Positions 17,470-25,808 of a stretch of DNA of 64,000 bases are shown in pieces. The number at the start of each line of letters is the position of its first letter. Positions within the stretch are counted from its first letter, which is position 1. The notes beneath the pieces were generated by a model that was given only the letters and a program-made list of their open reading frames with translations, was not told where the DNA came from and did no database searches. A program made the position numbers and the translations under genes. Source of the DNA: Fluviicola sp. (GTDB taxonomy: Bacteria > Bacteroidota > Bacteroidia > Flavobacteriales_D > Crocinitomicaceae); the NCBI GenBank assembly GCA_002734085.1, contig NVXV01000002.1, positions 186,001 through 250,000 of the forward strand, given 5' to 3'.

Positions 17470-18210
17470 ATGTTTTTGTCAGTTGAATATTTTTGTGAAT
17501 TACCCGTTGAAAAGTTACCCTTTAAAATGTTTGGTTTATGCTTGCAGGAGCCTATGGCGCTGGTAACTAACTGGATTATAGCGATTACAGCTTTAATTAT
17601 TTACCTTAAGTTTAAGCCAGTTCAGAATGAATTCCAACGTCATTGGAAGATGTTTTACCTCACCTTTGGACTGAGTACTTTCTTTGCTGGCTTTGGACAC
17701 GTTTTTTTCAATTACACATTTGTTTACGGCAAATTTCCGACTTGGATTTTAGGTACTTTCGCTGCTTATCACGCATCAAAAGCTATGATTAGTCTTGATG
17801 TGATAAGTCCGATTCTCAAGAAACGACTGAATTATCTTATTTATATAAAAGCTGCCTTATTTTTAAGTTTAGCAATTGTTCTTCAAAGTTTTTTGTTTAT
17901 AATGGCAGATGCAGTGTTGACATATCTGTTTTTCTGCATGGGGTTTGGTGCGCATTATTGGAAGAAAGGTTTAAAATCATTTAAATATACAGTGATTGCA
18001 GTTATCATATTATTCCCGTCCATTTTTATTTTTACACTAAAGTTTAATCCGCACATTTGGTTTAACAAAGATGATTTGAGTCATATTTTGATGGCAGCAA
18101 CAATAATTTTCTTTTACTTTGGGGTCGCGAAACTCAATCAACTTGATTTAGACAGAGTGATAAGCCTTAAAGATTTAAAGTATGTCGAAAAACAATCCAG
18201 TAAACATTAA
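17470..18210 (+). CDS. Orphan multi-pass membrane protein (paralogue of 9277-10044)
   Basis: 246 residues from ATG 17470, with about seven hydrophobic helices. A TTG at 17443 lies upstream of the -7 box and is unlikely to be the start; ATG 17527 (MFGLCLQEP) is an alternative. Shared with the other paralogue: QEP near helix 1, AGFGHVFF in helix 2, KFPTW, and HIWFNKDDLSHILMA near the C-terminus. Conserved E, H, D and H hint at an active or metal site in the membrane. Its end overlaps smpB by 29 bp, so both are probably on one transcript. Function unknown. Confidence 0.78.
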   Translation: MFLSVEYFCELPVEKLPFKMFGLCLQEPMALVTNWIIAITALIIYLKFKPVQNEFQRHWKMFYLTFGLSTFFAGFGHVFFNYTFVYGKFPTWILGTFAAYHASKAMISLDVISPILKKRLNYLIYIKAALFLSLAIVLQSFLFIMADAVLTYLFFCMGFGAHYWKKGLKSFKYTVIAVIILFPSIFIFTLKFNPHIWFNKDDLSHILMAATIIFFYFGVAKLNQLDLDRVISLKDLKYVEKQSSKH

Positions 18211-18640
18211 AAACAAACGTGCTAAATTTGAGTATCAATTGCTCGATAAGTTTGTTGCTGGAATTCAATTGGGTGGAACTGAAATAAAGAGTATTCGCAA
18301 TGGAAAAGCAAGTATTTTAGAGGCTTACTGTGTTGTTGAAGATGGTCAGGTTTTTATAAGAAATATGCACATCACCGAATACGAGAATGCTTCATTTTAT
18401 CAGCATAAACCAAGAGCCGATAGAAAGCTTTTACTTAACAAAAGAGAGATTGATAAACTAGATAAAAAAATCAAACAAAAGGGATTTTCAATTGTACCGC
18501 TTAGACTTTTTATAAACGATAAAGGATTAGCAAAGCTTGAAATAGCGCTTGCTCAAGGTAAAAAGTTATACGATAAACGTCAGGACTTAAAAGCTAAAGA
18601 CGATAAACGCGCTATAGACAGAATTAAGAAAGCATACTAA
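18182..18640 (+). CDS. smpB: SsrA-binding protein SmpB
   Basis: 152 residues, normal size. Family signatures are visible: NKRAKFEYQLLDKFVAGIQLGGTEIKS pattern in short form at residues 10-35, GKASILEAYC, the HITEYENAS segment, and the basic tail KLYDKRQDLKAKDDKR that enters the ribosome decoding site. SmpB delivers tmRNA to stalled ribosomes; ssrA itself is not in this window. ATG 18182 overlaps the end of the membrane-protein gene by 29 bp. Confidence 0.97.
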   Translation: MSKNNPVNIKNKRAKFEYQLLDKFVAGIQLGGTEIKSIRNGKASILEAYCVVEDGQVFIRNMHITEYENASFYQHKPRADRKLLLNKREIDKLDKKIKQKGFSIVPLRLFINDKGLAKLEIALAQGKKLYDKRQDLKAKDDKRAIDRIKKAY

Positions 18641-18650
18641 TCGTTTTTTA

Positions 18651-19529
18651 ATGGATTTACTTTTAGAATACTTACTTCCAGTTTCCATTGGTGTTATTAT
18701 GTTTGGAATTGGTCTTAACCTTGAATGGAAAGACTTTAAACGTGTGTTTATCGCACCAAAAGCAGTTTTGTTTGGGTTGTTTGGCCAACTGATATTACTT
18801 CCATTGGTAGGGTTTTCTATAGCTTTTATTTTTCCTTTAGAGCCAGTGTATCAAATTGGAATTGTTTTAATCGCTGCTTGTCCGGGAGGAACCTCATCAA
18901 ATATTGTTACTTATATGTTGAAGGGGAGAGTAGCTCTATCTGTTTCAATTACCTCTTTTAATAGCTTTTTAATCGTTCTAACTATTCCTATTATTTTGGA
19001 TATAGCCTTTTTAACTTTTTTGAATGCCGATAAAAAGATCAGTTTGTCTATGTTAGAGACTTTTGGAGAGATTTTCTTTACGGTTCTTATTCCAGTGATT
19101 GGAGGACTTTTAGTCCATTATTATTTGCCAAACACAGTAAGTAAAATAAAAAAATCTCTTAGATATATTTTGCCTGGAATTCTTTTTATTGTTTTTTCAA
19201 TTGTGCTACTAGAAGAGCATGGAAGTGGTGGGAAATCTTTTGTTGAATATGGAGATTTACTGATACCAGCCCTTATTTTAAATGTTTTTGTAATGTTCTT
19301 AGGATTCTTCTCTTCTGGAGCTTTAGGAATTAACCATGAAGGAAAATATACAATCGCAATTGAAATGGGGTTACAGAATTCTGCGCTTGCAATCTTCTTG
19401 GCAAATAACGTTATTCAAATGGATGGACTTGCCGTTATGGCTGTTCTATACGGTGGTTTTTCATTCTTCTCAACTTTACTCATCGCTTGGATCATGAAGA
19501 GGTGGATGAAAAAAGCGGAGATTGCTTAA
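18651..19529 (+). CDS. Bile acid:sodium symporter family (BASS) transporter
   Basis: 292 residues with nine to ten hydrophobic helices, the normal size for BASS proteins. Family features are the GLNLEWKDF segment after helix 1 and the CPGGTSSNIVTY motif near residue 83, where broken helices cross at the sodium site, and a second crossing near ALGI...EMGLQNSALA. It probably moves an organic anion with Na+; substrate unknown, since family members carry pyruvate, pantothenate or sterol-like acids. Starts 10 bp after smpB and ends at a bidirectional terminator. Confidence 0.92.
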   Translation: MDLLLEYLLPVSIGVIMFGIGLNLEWKDFKRVFIAPKAVLFGLFGQLILLPLVGFSIAFIFPLEPVYQIGIVLIAACPGGTSSNIVTYMLKGRVALSVSITSFNSFLIVLTIPIILDIAFLTFLNADKKISLSMLETFGEIFFTVLIPVIGGLLVHYYLPNTVSKIKKSLRYILPGILFIVFSIVLLEEHGSGGKSFVEYGDLLIPALILNVFVMFLGFFSSGALGINHEGKYTIAIEMGLQNSALAIFLANNVIQMDGLAVMAVLYGGFSFFSTLLIAWIMKRWMKKAEIA

Positions 19530-19540
19530 TTTGACATACT

Positions 19541-19580
19541 AAAAAAAGCGCCAAACCAGACTAGTTTGACGCTTTTATGT
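19541..19580. terminator. Bidirectional terminator between BASS transporter and serA-like gene
   Basis: Stem AAAAGCG-C-CAAAC (19544-19556) with GTTTG-A-CGCTTTT (19564-19576), one mismatch and a 7-nt loop, between two converging genes; A and T runs on both sides suit use from both strands. Confidence 0.85.
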
Positions 19581-19610
19581 ATTTATATATTGTGGAGTAT
19601 AGTTAGATGC

Positions 19611-20570
19611 CTATTTCAAAGTTGCGATAATTTTATCGGCTAATTCCTCGCCTATTCTCGCTTGGGCTTCTACCGTTGCAGCTCCAATATGTGGAGTACA
19701 AGCGATAGATGAATGTACTAGTAAATCTTTTCTAGGAGTAGGTTCATTATCGTAAACATCAAGCGCGATACTAGCAACTTTTCCGCTATTTAAAGCTTCT
19801 AGTAAATCATTCTCATTAATCACACCGCCTCGTGCAGCATTTACAATTCGAACACCATCTTTCATTTTTGAAAATTCATCCTTTGCAATGACCGCACTTC
19901 CATCACTTTGCTTTGGGACGTGCATTGAAATAAAGTCTGCCTTGTCTAGAACTGAATTCAAATCTGTTACTGTGTGAATCTTAGAATTGACATTTCCAAC
20001 ACCTTGAATGTTTAGAGGAATACTGACTTCTCTAGAACTTGTGTCTACGGGAATCACATTCATACCAGCACCTAAAGCATAACTTGCTAAAGATTGTCCA
20101 ATTCGACCAAACCCAACGATTAGAAGTGTCTTGCCACGAAGTTCAACTCCTTTGGCGTATTTCTTTTTCAACGCTTTAAATTCGTCTGAACCGTTTTTTG
20201 GCATTTCTTTGTAAGAATCGTATGTGGAGCGAGCTATATTAAATAGCGCACCCATTACTAGCTCAGCAACCGATTGAGATGAAGCTGCAGGTGTGTTTTC
20301 AACTGTAATTCCTTTTGAACGAGCGTAGTCAACATCGATGTTATCCATCCCAACTCCACCACGTCCTATGAATTTTAGCCCTGGGCAGTTGTCAATAATT
20401 TCTTTGCGAACTGTAGTTGCTGATCGAACCAATAATCCAACATAATTTTCTGCATTGATGGCTTCAACTAAATCTGATTGCTCCACTTTATCTGTTACAA
20501 CAGTGAATCCAGCGCTTTCTAATTTTGCTATTCCTTCGGGAGAAATCCCATCGTTTGCTAATATTTTCAT
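19611..20570 (-). CDS. serA: D-3-phosphoglycerate dehydrogenase-like 2-hydroxyacid dehydrogenase
   Basis: 319 residues, the short form without a C-terminal ACT or ASB domain. It has the substrate-domain VRSATTV loop, the NAD-binding GFGRIGQS near residue 155, the catalytic arginine in NAARGG, the glutamate in DNEP and the histidine in CTPHIGAAT. It would oxidise 3-phosphoglycerate to 3-phosphohydroxypyruvate, the first step of serine synthesis. That substrate is inferred chiefly from serC ending 4 bp upstream, in the same direction. With no ACT domain, serine feedback through that domain is not expected. Other D-2-hydroxyacid substrates cannot be excluded from motifs alone. Confidence 0.9.
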   Translation of the reverse strand: MKILANDGISPEGIAKLESAGFTVVTDKVEQSDLVEAINAENYVGLLVRSATTVRKEIIDNCPGLKFIGRGGVGMDNIDVDYARSKGITVENTPAASSQSVAELVMGALFNIARSTYDSYKEMPKNGSDEFKALKKKYAKGVELRGKTLLIVGFGRIGQSLASYALGAGMNVIPVDTSSREVSIPLNIQGVGNVNSKIHTVTDLNSVLDKADFISMHVPKQSDGSAVIAKDEFSKMKDGVRIVNAARGGVINENDLLEALNSGKVASIALDVYDNEPTPRKDLLVHSSIACTPHIGAATVEAQARIGEELADKIIATLK

Positions 20571-20574
20571 TTTT

Positions 20575-21627
20575 TTATAAGCTTTTTAATACGTTTACAA
20601 GAACTTTTACATTTTCAATACCGAGTGCATTGTACATAGAGGCTCTATAACCACCAACCGAACGGTGACCTTTCATTCCTACAATGTTTGCGTCGTTCCA
20701 AAGTTTGTCAAATTTTTCTTTTTTTGTTTCGTCAGTAAGTTTGAAAGTAACATTCATTAATGAACGGTCTTCTTTCTTTGTTGCCCCTTCAAAATTTGGA
20801 TTTGAATCTATTTCATTGTAAAGTAGAGCAGCTTTTTCTTCATTTACTTTCTCTATCGCTTTAACACCTCCATTTTTCAAAAGATGCTTTAAGTTTAAGT
20901 TAGAAACAAATACTGAATACACAGGTGGAGTATTAAACATACTATCTTTTTTGGCATGTACGTTTAAATCTAAATAAGAAGGAATGTTGTCTAAACTAGA
21001 CTTCCCTAAAAATTCATCTTTTACAATGTAAAGAGTAGCTCCAGCTGGTCCTAAATTCTTTTGAGCTCCTGCATAAATGAGAGCAAATTTTGAAACATCA
21101 ATTTCCTTAGAGAATATATCAGAAGACATGTCACAAACTAAAGGAACATTCGTTTCAGGGATAGATTTAAATTGAGTTCCAAAGATTGTATTGTTTGAGG
21201 TATAATGTAAAAAATCTATATCTGTAGGGATTTCTGTTATTCTAGGGATATAGCTAAAGTTAACGTCTTCAGAAGAAGCAACTTCAACAACATCTAATCC
21301 AGCATTTTTAGCTTCCTTGATCGCTTTTGTTGACCAGGCTCCCGTATTAATATAGCCCGCTTTCTTGTTTTTACCAGCCATATTCATTGCTGAAATTAAA
21401 AACCCTAGACTAGCACCACCTTGAAGAAATAACACTGTGTAACCAGAAGGCACATTTAATGCTTTCTTAACGTTTTCTCTCGCTTCTTCCATTACTTCAA
21501 CAAAATCGGCGCTTCTATGAGAAACTTCTAAAATTGATAATCCATTAAAATCAAGTACAGCTTCCGCTGCTTGCTTGAATACTTCTTGAGGTAATATACA
21601 AGGTCCTGCTCCAAAGTTATGCTTCAT
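20575..21627 (-). CDS. serC: Phosphoserine aminotransferase
   Basis: 350 residues, a usual length. It has NFGAGPCILP at the N-terminus, the GGASLGF phosphate-binding segment, and the PLP lysine in YAGAQKNLGPAG near residue 190. It converts 3-phosphohydroxypyruvate and glutamate to phosphoserine, and in some bacteria also serves pyridoxal phosphate synthesis. The SerA-like dehydrogenase follows after 4 bp, forming a two-gene serine operon. The phosphatase SerB is not in the window. No exact -7 box was found; AATATTTG upstream differs at one position. Confidence 0.97.
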   Translation of the reverse strand: MKHNFGAGPCILPQEVFKQAAEAVLDFNGLSILEVSHRSADFVEVMEEARENVKKALNVPSGYTVLFLQGGASLGFLISAMNMAGKNKKAGYINTGAWSTKAIKEAKNAGLDVVEVASSEDVNFSYIPRITEIPTDIDFLHYTSNNTIFGTQFKSIPETNVPLVCDMSSDIFSKEIDVSKFALIYAGAQKNLGPAGATLYIVKDEFLGKSSLDNIPSYLDLNVHAKKDSMFNTPPVYSVFVSNLNLKHLLKNGGVKAIEKVNEEKAALLYNEIDSNPNFEGATKKEDRSLMNVTFKLTDETKKEKFDKLWNDANIVGMKGHRSVGGYRASMYNALGIENVKVLVNVLKSL

Positions 21628-21740
21628 GGTCTTTTGTTTTATTTAACTTAATTAATCGAATACAAATATTGAAAAAATAGTTGGCTATTAAAAGTTTATT
21701 ACTTTACTAAAACCTTAATTTTTTTGGAAAGTAGTAAAAT

Positions 21741-21774
21741 AAAAAAAGCCGTCCTGAACATTCGGGACGGCTTT
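21741..21774 (-). terminator. Terminator of the Thx-like gene with GAACATTC octaloop
   Basis: 11-bp stem (21745-21755 with 21764-21774) with loop GAACATTC and a seven-T run on the minus strand. Same loop and very similar flanks as the sucD terminator at 14570-14604. Confidence 0.9.
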
Positions 21775-21790
21775 CAATATGTTTATGCGA

Positions 21791-22111
21791 CTATTTATCG
21801 TCTGATTTTTTTGTTGTTGACTCCTTCTTTTTTGCTGGAGCTTTTTTCTTTGTAGTAGTTGTTTTCTTAGCTGCCGTTTCTTTTTTAGCAGTAGTTTTTT
21901 TAGCTGCTGGCTTCTTCTTAGCTGTTGTTTCTTTCTTAGTTGTTGTTTTAGAAGCAGTTGTTTTTTTAGCCTTGTCGTCATCTTTTTTGGGAGCGGCCTT
22001 CTTTTTCTTTGGAGCAGTTATTTCCGGGGTGTCTTTTTTCTTTTGACGAGTCTTTCCGTATGATCCTCTAAATCGTTTTCCTTTTTTACTTTTGACATCT
22101 CCTTTTCCCAT
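21791..22111 (-). CDS. 30S ribosomal protein Thx-like protein with long Lys/Ala-rich tail
   Basis: 106 residues. The first 25 or so (MGKGDVKSKKGKRFRGSYGK) match the small ribosomal protein Thx, which binds the 30S head in Thermus and is annotated in many Bacteroidota. Thx proteins normally end there; this one continues with about 80 residues made almost only of K, A, T, P, E and D (AAKKTT, KKKAAPKK units), like histone H1-type or HU-tail DNA-binding proteins. The tail is low complexity and intrinsically disordered. Its repeated codons also open a false reading frame of 88 codons in another frame. Terminated by the GAACATTC hairpin. Confidence 0.85.
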   Translation of the reverse strand: MGKGDVKSKKGKRFRGSYGKTRQKKKDTPEITAPKKKKAAPKKDDDKAKKTTASKTTTKKETTAKKKPAAKKTTAKKETAAKKTTTTKKKAPAKKKESTTKKSDDK

Positions 22112-22179
22112 GCGTGTATAATTTTATTATTGGTTTCTGCATAAAGATATAAAAATTAGTTAAATATCCATAGGAATAA

Positions 22180-22875
22180 TTACAAATCAAAGTTAGTTTT
22201 ACCTTCTTTTAACCTTCTTAAAAGGTCCCTTTCTACAATTTCGGGATTTTTAATAATCTTTTTACACCATTGAATTTTTAATTCAACTTGTTCATCTTCT
22301 GAAATTTTCCAATCAAAATCTTCTTGAACTTCTAATCGATTTCTTAAAGTATGCATACATAGTGCAGCGGAAACTGAAATATTAAAACTCTCGGTAAATC
22401 CAACCATTGGTATTTTAACAAAAATATCAGACATGTTTAGAGCTGCTTCTGATAATCCTGTTTGCTCTGTACCAAACAATAAGGCTACAGGTTTGTCTAA
22501 GGGGACTTCGTGAATCGTTACATCGTTTGTGTGAGGTGTAGTGGCAGCAATGACATAGCCTTTTTCTTTGAGGTGATTAATGCATTTACTTGTAGGGTAG
22601 AGTTCATCAGTGTATTGGTAATGGTCTACCCATTGACCTGCGCCCATTGCTATTTCTCTATTGACACTAAACTTATTGGTTTTTTCAATTACATGTAAAT
22701 CTTGAATACCAAAACAATCACATGAGCGCATTACAGCGCTTGCATTGTGTTCTTGGTAAAGGTTTTCTACGACAACTGTTAAGTGTCGCGTTCGTTCGGC
22801 AGCTATTCTGTCAAACTTATCGATCTTGGAAGGAGTGATTATCTTATATAGCTCTTCTAATAGTTTACGTCTCAT
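22180..22875 (-). CDS. trmH: TrmH-family (SPOUT) tRNA 2'-O-methyltransferase
   Basis: 231 residues. The three SPOUT motifs are visible: N-x3-V-x-RSCDCFG (residues about 44-56), LLFGTEQTGLSE (motif 2), and IPMVGFTESFNISVSAALC (motif 3, usually SLNVS). SpoU/TrmH enzymes methylate ribose 2'-OH with SAM; this one looks like the tRNA Gm18 type rather than the rRNA RlmB type because it lacks the N-terminal substrate-binding domain of RlmB. The C-terminal LLRRLKEGKTNFDL is lineage specific. The HU terminator lies just upstream. Confidence 0.88.
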   Translation of the reverse strand: MRRKLLEELYKIITPSKIDKFDRIAAERTRHLTVVVENLYQEHNASAVMRSCDCFGIQDLHVIEKTNKFSVNREIAMGAGQWVDHYQYTDELYPTSKCINHLKEKGYVIAATTPHTNDVTIHEVPLDKPVALLFGTEQTGLSEAALNMSDIFVKIPMVGFTESFNISVSAALCMHTLRNRLEVQEDFDWKISEDEQVELKIQWCKKIIKNPEIVERDLLRRLKEGKTNFDL

Positions 22876-22890
22876 GTTTTAAAAATGAGG

Positions 22891-22919
22891 TAAAAAAAAA
22901 GGGAGCCCTAGAGCTCCCT
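22891..22919 (-). terminator. HU gene terminator
   Basis: AGGGAGC (22900-22906) pairs with GCTCCCT (22913-22919), loop of 6 nt, followed on the minus strand by nine T. Confidence 0.9.
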
Positions 22920-22937
22920 ACAATAACTAAGCTGAAA

Positions 22938-23210
22938 CTAGTTTACAGCTTTAGATAATTCTGCACCAGCTTTAAACTTAACAACGTTTTTAGCTGCGAT
23001 TTGAATTTCTTTACCAGTTTGTGGGTTTCTTCCAGTTCTAGCTGAACGCTTAGAGATAGAAAAAGATCCAAATCCGATTAAAGAAAGACGATCACCTTTT
23101 TTCAACGCTTTAGTTGTTGCGTTAGTAAATCCTTCTAATGCTTTCTTAGCATCTGCTTTTGACAATCCAGCGTGTGAAGCCATTGCTTCAATCAATTCTG
23201 CTTTGTTCAT
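22938..23210 (-). CDS. hup: HU-family DNA-binding protein
   Basis: 90 residues, the normal HU length. It begins MNKAELIEAMASHAGLSKADA, and the DNA-binding arm carries GFGSFSISKRSARTGRNPQTG with the intercalating NP. HU dimers bend and compact DNA without strong sequence preference. The gene has its own clear promoter (23247-23277) and terminator (22891-22919), so it is a single transcription unit, fitting high expression. Whether it is the main HU or an IHF-like paralogue cannot be told here. Confidence 0.95.
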   Translation of the reverse strand: MNKAELIEAMASHAGLSKADAKKALEGFTNATTKALKKGDRLSLIGFGSFSISKRSARTGRNPQTGKEIQIAAKNVVKFKAGAELSKAVN

Positions 23211-23511
23211 AGTTTTGGTTTTTGTTTGTTAAAAAATTTATGTGAACAAATATATAGGAATATCCAGTCCGTGCAAGCTTTTCAGCAAAAAAAAATGAAA
23301 AAATGTTGATAAAACTGTCAAAATGTGGAAAAGTACCCTGTTTTTCGTAGGTTTTACCACATTTCAGAGGGCGTAAAAATTTTGAGAGCCTCATTTTTTT
23401 AAAAGTGAATTGGGGATAAAGTACTAAAATACGTCGATAAATAAACAAAAATGAATGTTCTAAATATTTAAAGCAAGCAATTTGACTATCATCTGATTGA
23501 CGAAAAATTAA
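23211..23511. other. 301-bp intergenic region: HU promoter, otherwise no gene seen
   Basis: Holds the HU promoter (23247-23277) and an A/T-rich stretch up to the fmt stop codon. A frame of 86 codons on the minus strand runs through the promoter but has no protein-like features. No hairpin terminator for fmt was recognised. Confidence 0.6.
23247..23277 (-). promoter_or_regulatory. HU promoter (-33 CTTG, 19 nt, -7 TATATTTG)
   Basis: Textbook Bacteroidota sigma-A layout: -7 box at 23247-23254, 19-nt spacer, -33 TTG box at 23274-23277; about 30-nt leader to ATG 23210. Confidence 0.75.
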
Positions 23512-24477
23512 TCAATTTGATACTACATCCCATTCGTTAGGATTAAAGCCTGTTAAGAATTGCTTAGCATCCATTCTTTTCTTTCCTTCCAGCTGAATAG
23601 TCAGCAGATTCAATACGCCGTTTTTAGTTTTTAGATGGAGTTCGTTGTCGTTCTTTTCAATACGAACCCCATCATTGGGGTGATTATTTTGAATTTGGGC
23701 TCTATAAACCTTAAATATTTTCGGTTGATCTTGGTCTTTCTTCTTAATATGGAACCAAGCTGTTGGAAAAGGAGACATCCCTCGAATGAAATTGTGCAGG
23801 TCTTTAATAGACATGTCAAAATTGAGTAGGCAATCGTTCTTAAATATCTTAGAAGCTGGATTTAATGCAATGCCTTCTGTTTTTTGAGGAATAGCATTGA
23901 TTTTATCTGACTGTATCATCTTAACAGTTTCTAAGACTGTGTCTGCTCCTAAATGCATCATACGATCATGGATTTCTCCAGCTGTTTCATTTTCGCCAAT
24001 CTCCATTTCTTTTTGGAGTAATAAGTCACCAGTATCAATTTTTTCATTAATAAAGAATGTCGTAACTCCAGTTTTCTTCTCTCCATTTATTACCGCCCAA
24101 TTGATTGGAGCAGCTCCCCGATACTGAGGTAATAAAGAACCGTGTAAATTGATAGTTCCTTTTTTTGGTATGCTCCAAATTGACTTAGGTAACATTCTAA
24201 ATGCTACAACAACAAATAGATCTGCATTCAATTGTTGTAATTCGTTTTGGAACGACTCGTCTTTTAAGTTTGATGGCTGCAGAAGTGGTAGCCCATTTTC
24301 AACGGCATATTTCTTCACATCGCTTTCTTGAATTTTCCTACCTCTTCCAGCGGGTTTATCTGTAGCCGTTACAACAGCTTTTATATCAAAATCCTCTATG
24401 TGAAGTTTGTCTAAAATAGTTACAGCAAACTGAGGGGTTCCCATAAAAACAATACTGAAGTTTTTATTATTTGTCAT
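23512..24477 (-). CDS. fmt: Methionyl-tRNA formyltransferase
   Basis: 321 residues from ATG 24477, which shares its A with the TAA stop of the MATE gene (TAATG), a strong sign of translational coupling; the upstream in-frame TTG at 24498 is not needed. The formyl-transfer domain has FMGTPQFAV at the start, and the catalytic Asn, His and Asp are in INLHGSLLPQYRG and KIDTGD. The C-terminal OB-like tRNA-binding domain follows from about residue 210. It formylates initiator Met-tRNA with 10-formyl-THF; the 5-FCL at 55437 belongs to the same folate supply. Confidence 0.97.
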   Translation of the reverse strand: MTNNKNFSIVFMGTPQFAVTILDKLHIEDFDIKAVVTATDKPAGRGRKIQESDVKKYAVENGLPLLQPSNLKDESFQNELQQLNADLFVVVAFRMLPKSIWSIPKKGTINLHGSLLPQYRGAAPINWAVINGEKKTGVTTFFINEKIDTGDLLLQKEMEIGENETAGEIHDRMMHLGADTVLETVKMIQSDKINAIPQKTEGIALNPASKIFKNDCLLNFDMSIKDLHNFIRGMSPFPTAWFHIKKKDQDQPKIFKVYRAQIQNNHPNDGVRIEKNDNELHLKTKNGVLNLLTIQLEGKKRMDAKQFLTGFNPNEWDVVSN

Positions 24478-25808
24478 TAGTATACTTTTTTTCTCCAATT
24501 AAAAATATTCAAGTAAAGAATCGATAATAATCCAATGGTTCCGAAATAGATGTATTCAACGGTCCAAATAATCTGTATTTCAAAATCCCACACTTTGATG
24601 AACAAATATGCAAAAATTAGATAAGCAATAATAGATATCAGTTCAATCATTAAAGTAACCCTTGTATTTCCTGAACCATTAATTGTTTGAAAGTAGGGTG
24701 TAGAAAATCCGAAAATGAGAATGGACCAGAAAATAAGCTGTAAAATATTAGCACTATCTTCAATATAAGCTTCTTTTGGATTTATGATACTAACCAAAAA
24801 TTCAGGATAAAGGATAGCTCCATGAAAAATTAGAATTAAAAAGAGTATTGTTAAAATCTGTATTCGTTTGACAGTAATGCTAATAAGTTTCGGATTTTTT
24901 ACATCCATATACTGAGCCACATAAGTTTTTGTCGTAGCGCCTAGGCCGAAAATAGGTACGAAGGCAAGAAAATATACGGCTCGAATGTTTTGAGAAACAG
25001 TAAGCTCGTAAGTACTCTTTTGTTCGATCCACGTGAAAAAGACGGTCCAGGTTGCCAAGGCAAAAAAGCCTTGAATCACTAGTGGTAATCCTATTTTGAC
25101 TAATTTGAATATCGCTTTTAATTTAATGTCCAAGGTACTGAACAGCTTGAACAATTTTCTTTCCTCGGAGTTCATCAGTATGATAAAAAGTAGAACAATT
25201 GCCAGTCCTTCAGAAATAACAGAAGCAAGTGCAGCTCCTTTTATACCCATAGCTGGTAATCCATCGAATCCGAATATTAAAAGTTGATCCAGTAATATGT
25301 TTGACACCGCAAATACAGCCGTACTCAACATAATTACCCATGTTTTTCCAATAGCCATGAAAAAGGCATTCATGCTGAGCATTATGGCTGCCATAAAAAA
25401 TCCAAATGACCTTATCATCAAAAAGTCGATTTGTTCATTAGCCAGAGGTTGACTTCTCGAATACCCTTTTAACATGTCGGGTACAACAAACATGATTAAA
25501 GAGAAGAAAATAGCTCCAACTACTAAGTTGATCAGAAAAGAAGATTGTAATAATCCATTTACCTGTCCATGTTTCCCTTCTCCGGTTCTACGAGCCATTA
25601 CAATCTGTGCAGCATCACCAAATCCTGTGAGCCCCATAAATAGAGTGACATAGATTAATCCAGCATTCCCACTTGCGTCAAAACTTAACGTACTGAATCT
25701 ACTTAGGAAAGAAGCATCAGTAATCATGACTATAGATTGAATAAAGGTCCCTAACATCAAAGGAAGAGACATCTTTAATAAAGCAGAATATGAATTGTTT
25801 AATCTCAT
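24477..25808 (-). CDS. MATE-family efflux transporter
   Basis: 443 residues with twelve predicted helices in two six-helix halves, the usual MATE architecture (N-half start SLPLMLGTFIQSIVMITDASFLSR, shown here as a pattern, and GLTGFGDAAQIVMARRTGEG). MATE pumps export cationic drugs or metabolites using Na+ or H+. The start codon overlaps the rlmI-like stop by 4 bp (ATGA) and its own stop overlaps fmt, so rlmI-MATE-fmt form one coupled operon. The substrate cannot be read from sequence. Confidence 0.93.
   Translation of the reverse strand: MRLNNSYSALLKMSLPLMLGTFIQSIVMITDASFLSRFSTLSFDASGNAGLIYVTLFMGLTGFGDAAQIVMARRTGEGKHGQVNGLLQSSFLINLVVGAIFFSLIMFVVPDMLKGYSRSQPLANEQIDFLMIRSFGFFMAAIMLSMNAFFMAIGKTWVIMLSTAVFAVSNILLDQLLIFGFDGLPAMGIKGAALASVISEGLAIVLLFIILMNSEERKLFKLFSTLDIKLKAIFKLVKIGLPLVIQGFFALATWTVFFTWIEQKSTYELTVSQNIRAVYFLAFVPIFGLGATTKTYVAQYMDVKNPKLISITVKRIQILTILFLILIFHGAILYPEFLVSIINPKEAYIEDSANILQLIFWSILIFGFSTPYFQTINGSGNTRVTLMIELISIIAYLIFAYLFIKVWDFEIQIIWTVEYIYFGTIGLLSILYLNIFNWRKKVY

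Noticed and set aside
21715-21981. 88-codon K/L/Q-rich frame on the minus strand
   Set aside because: It is the out-of-frame reading of the Lys/Ala repeats of the Thx-like gene, runs through its terminator, and has no protein-like features.
23188-23448. 86-codon frame upstream of HU
   Set aside because: It spans the HU promoter and start, with no recognisable domain.
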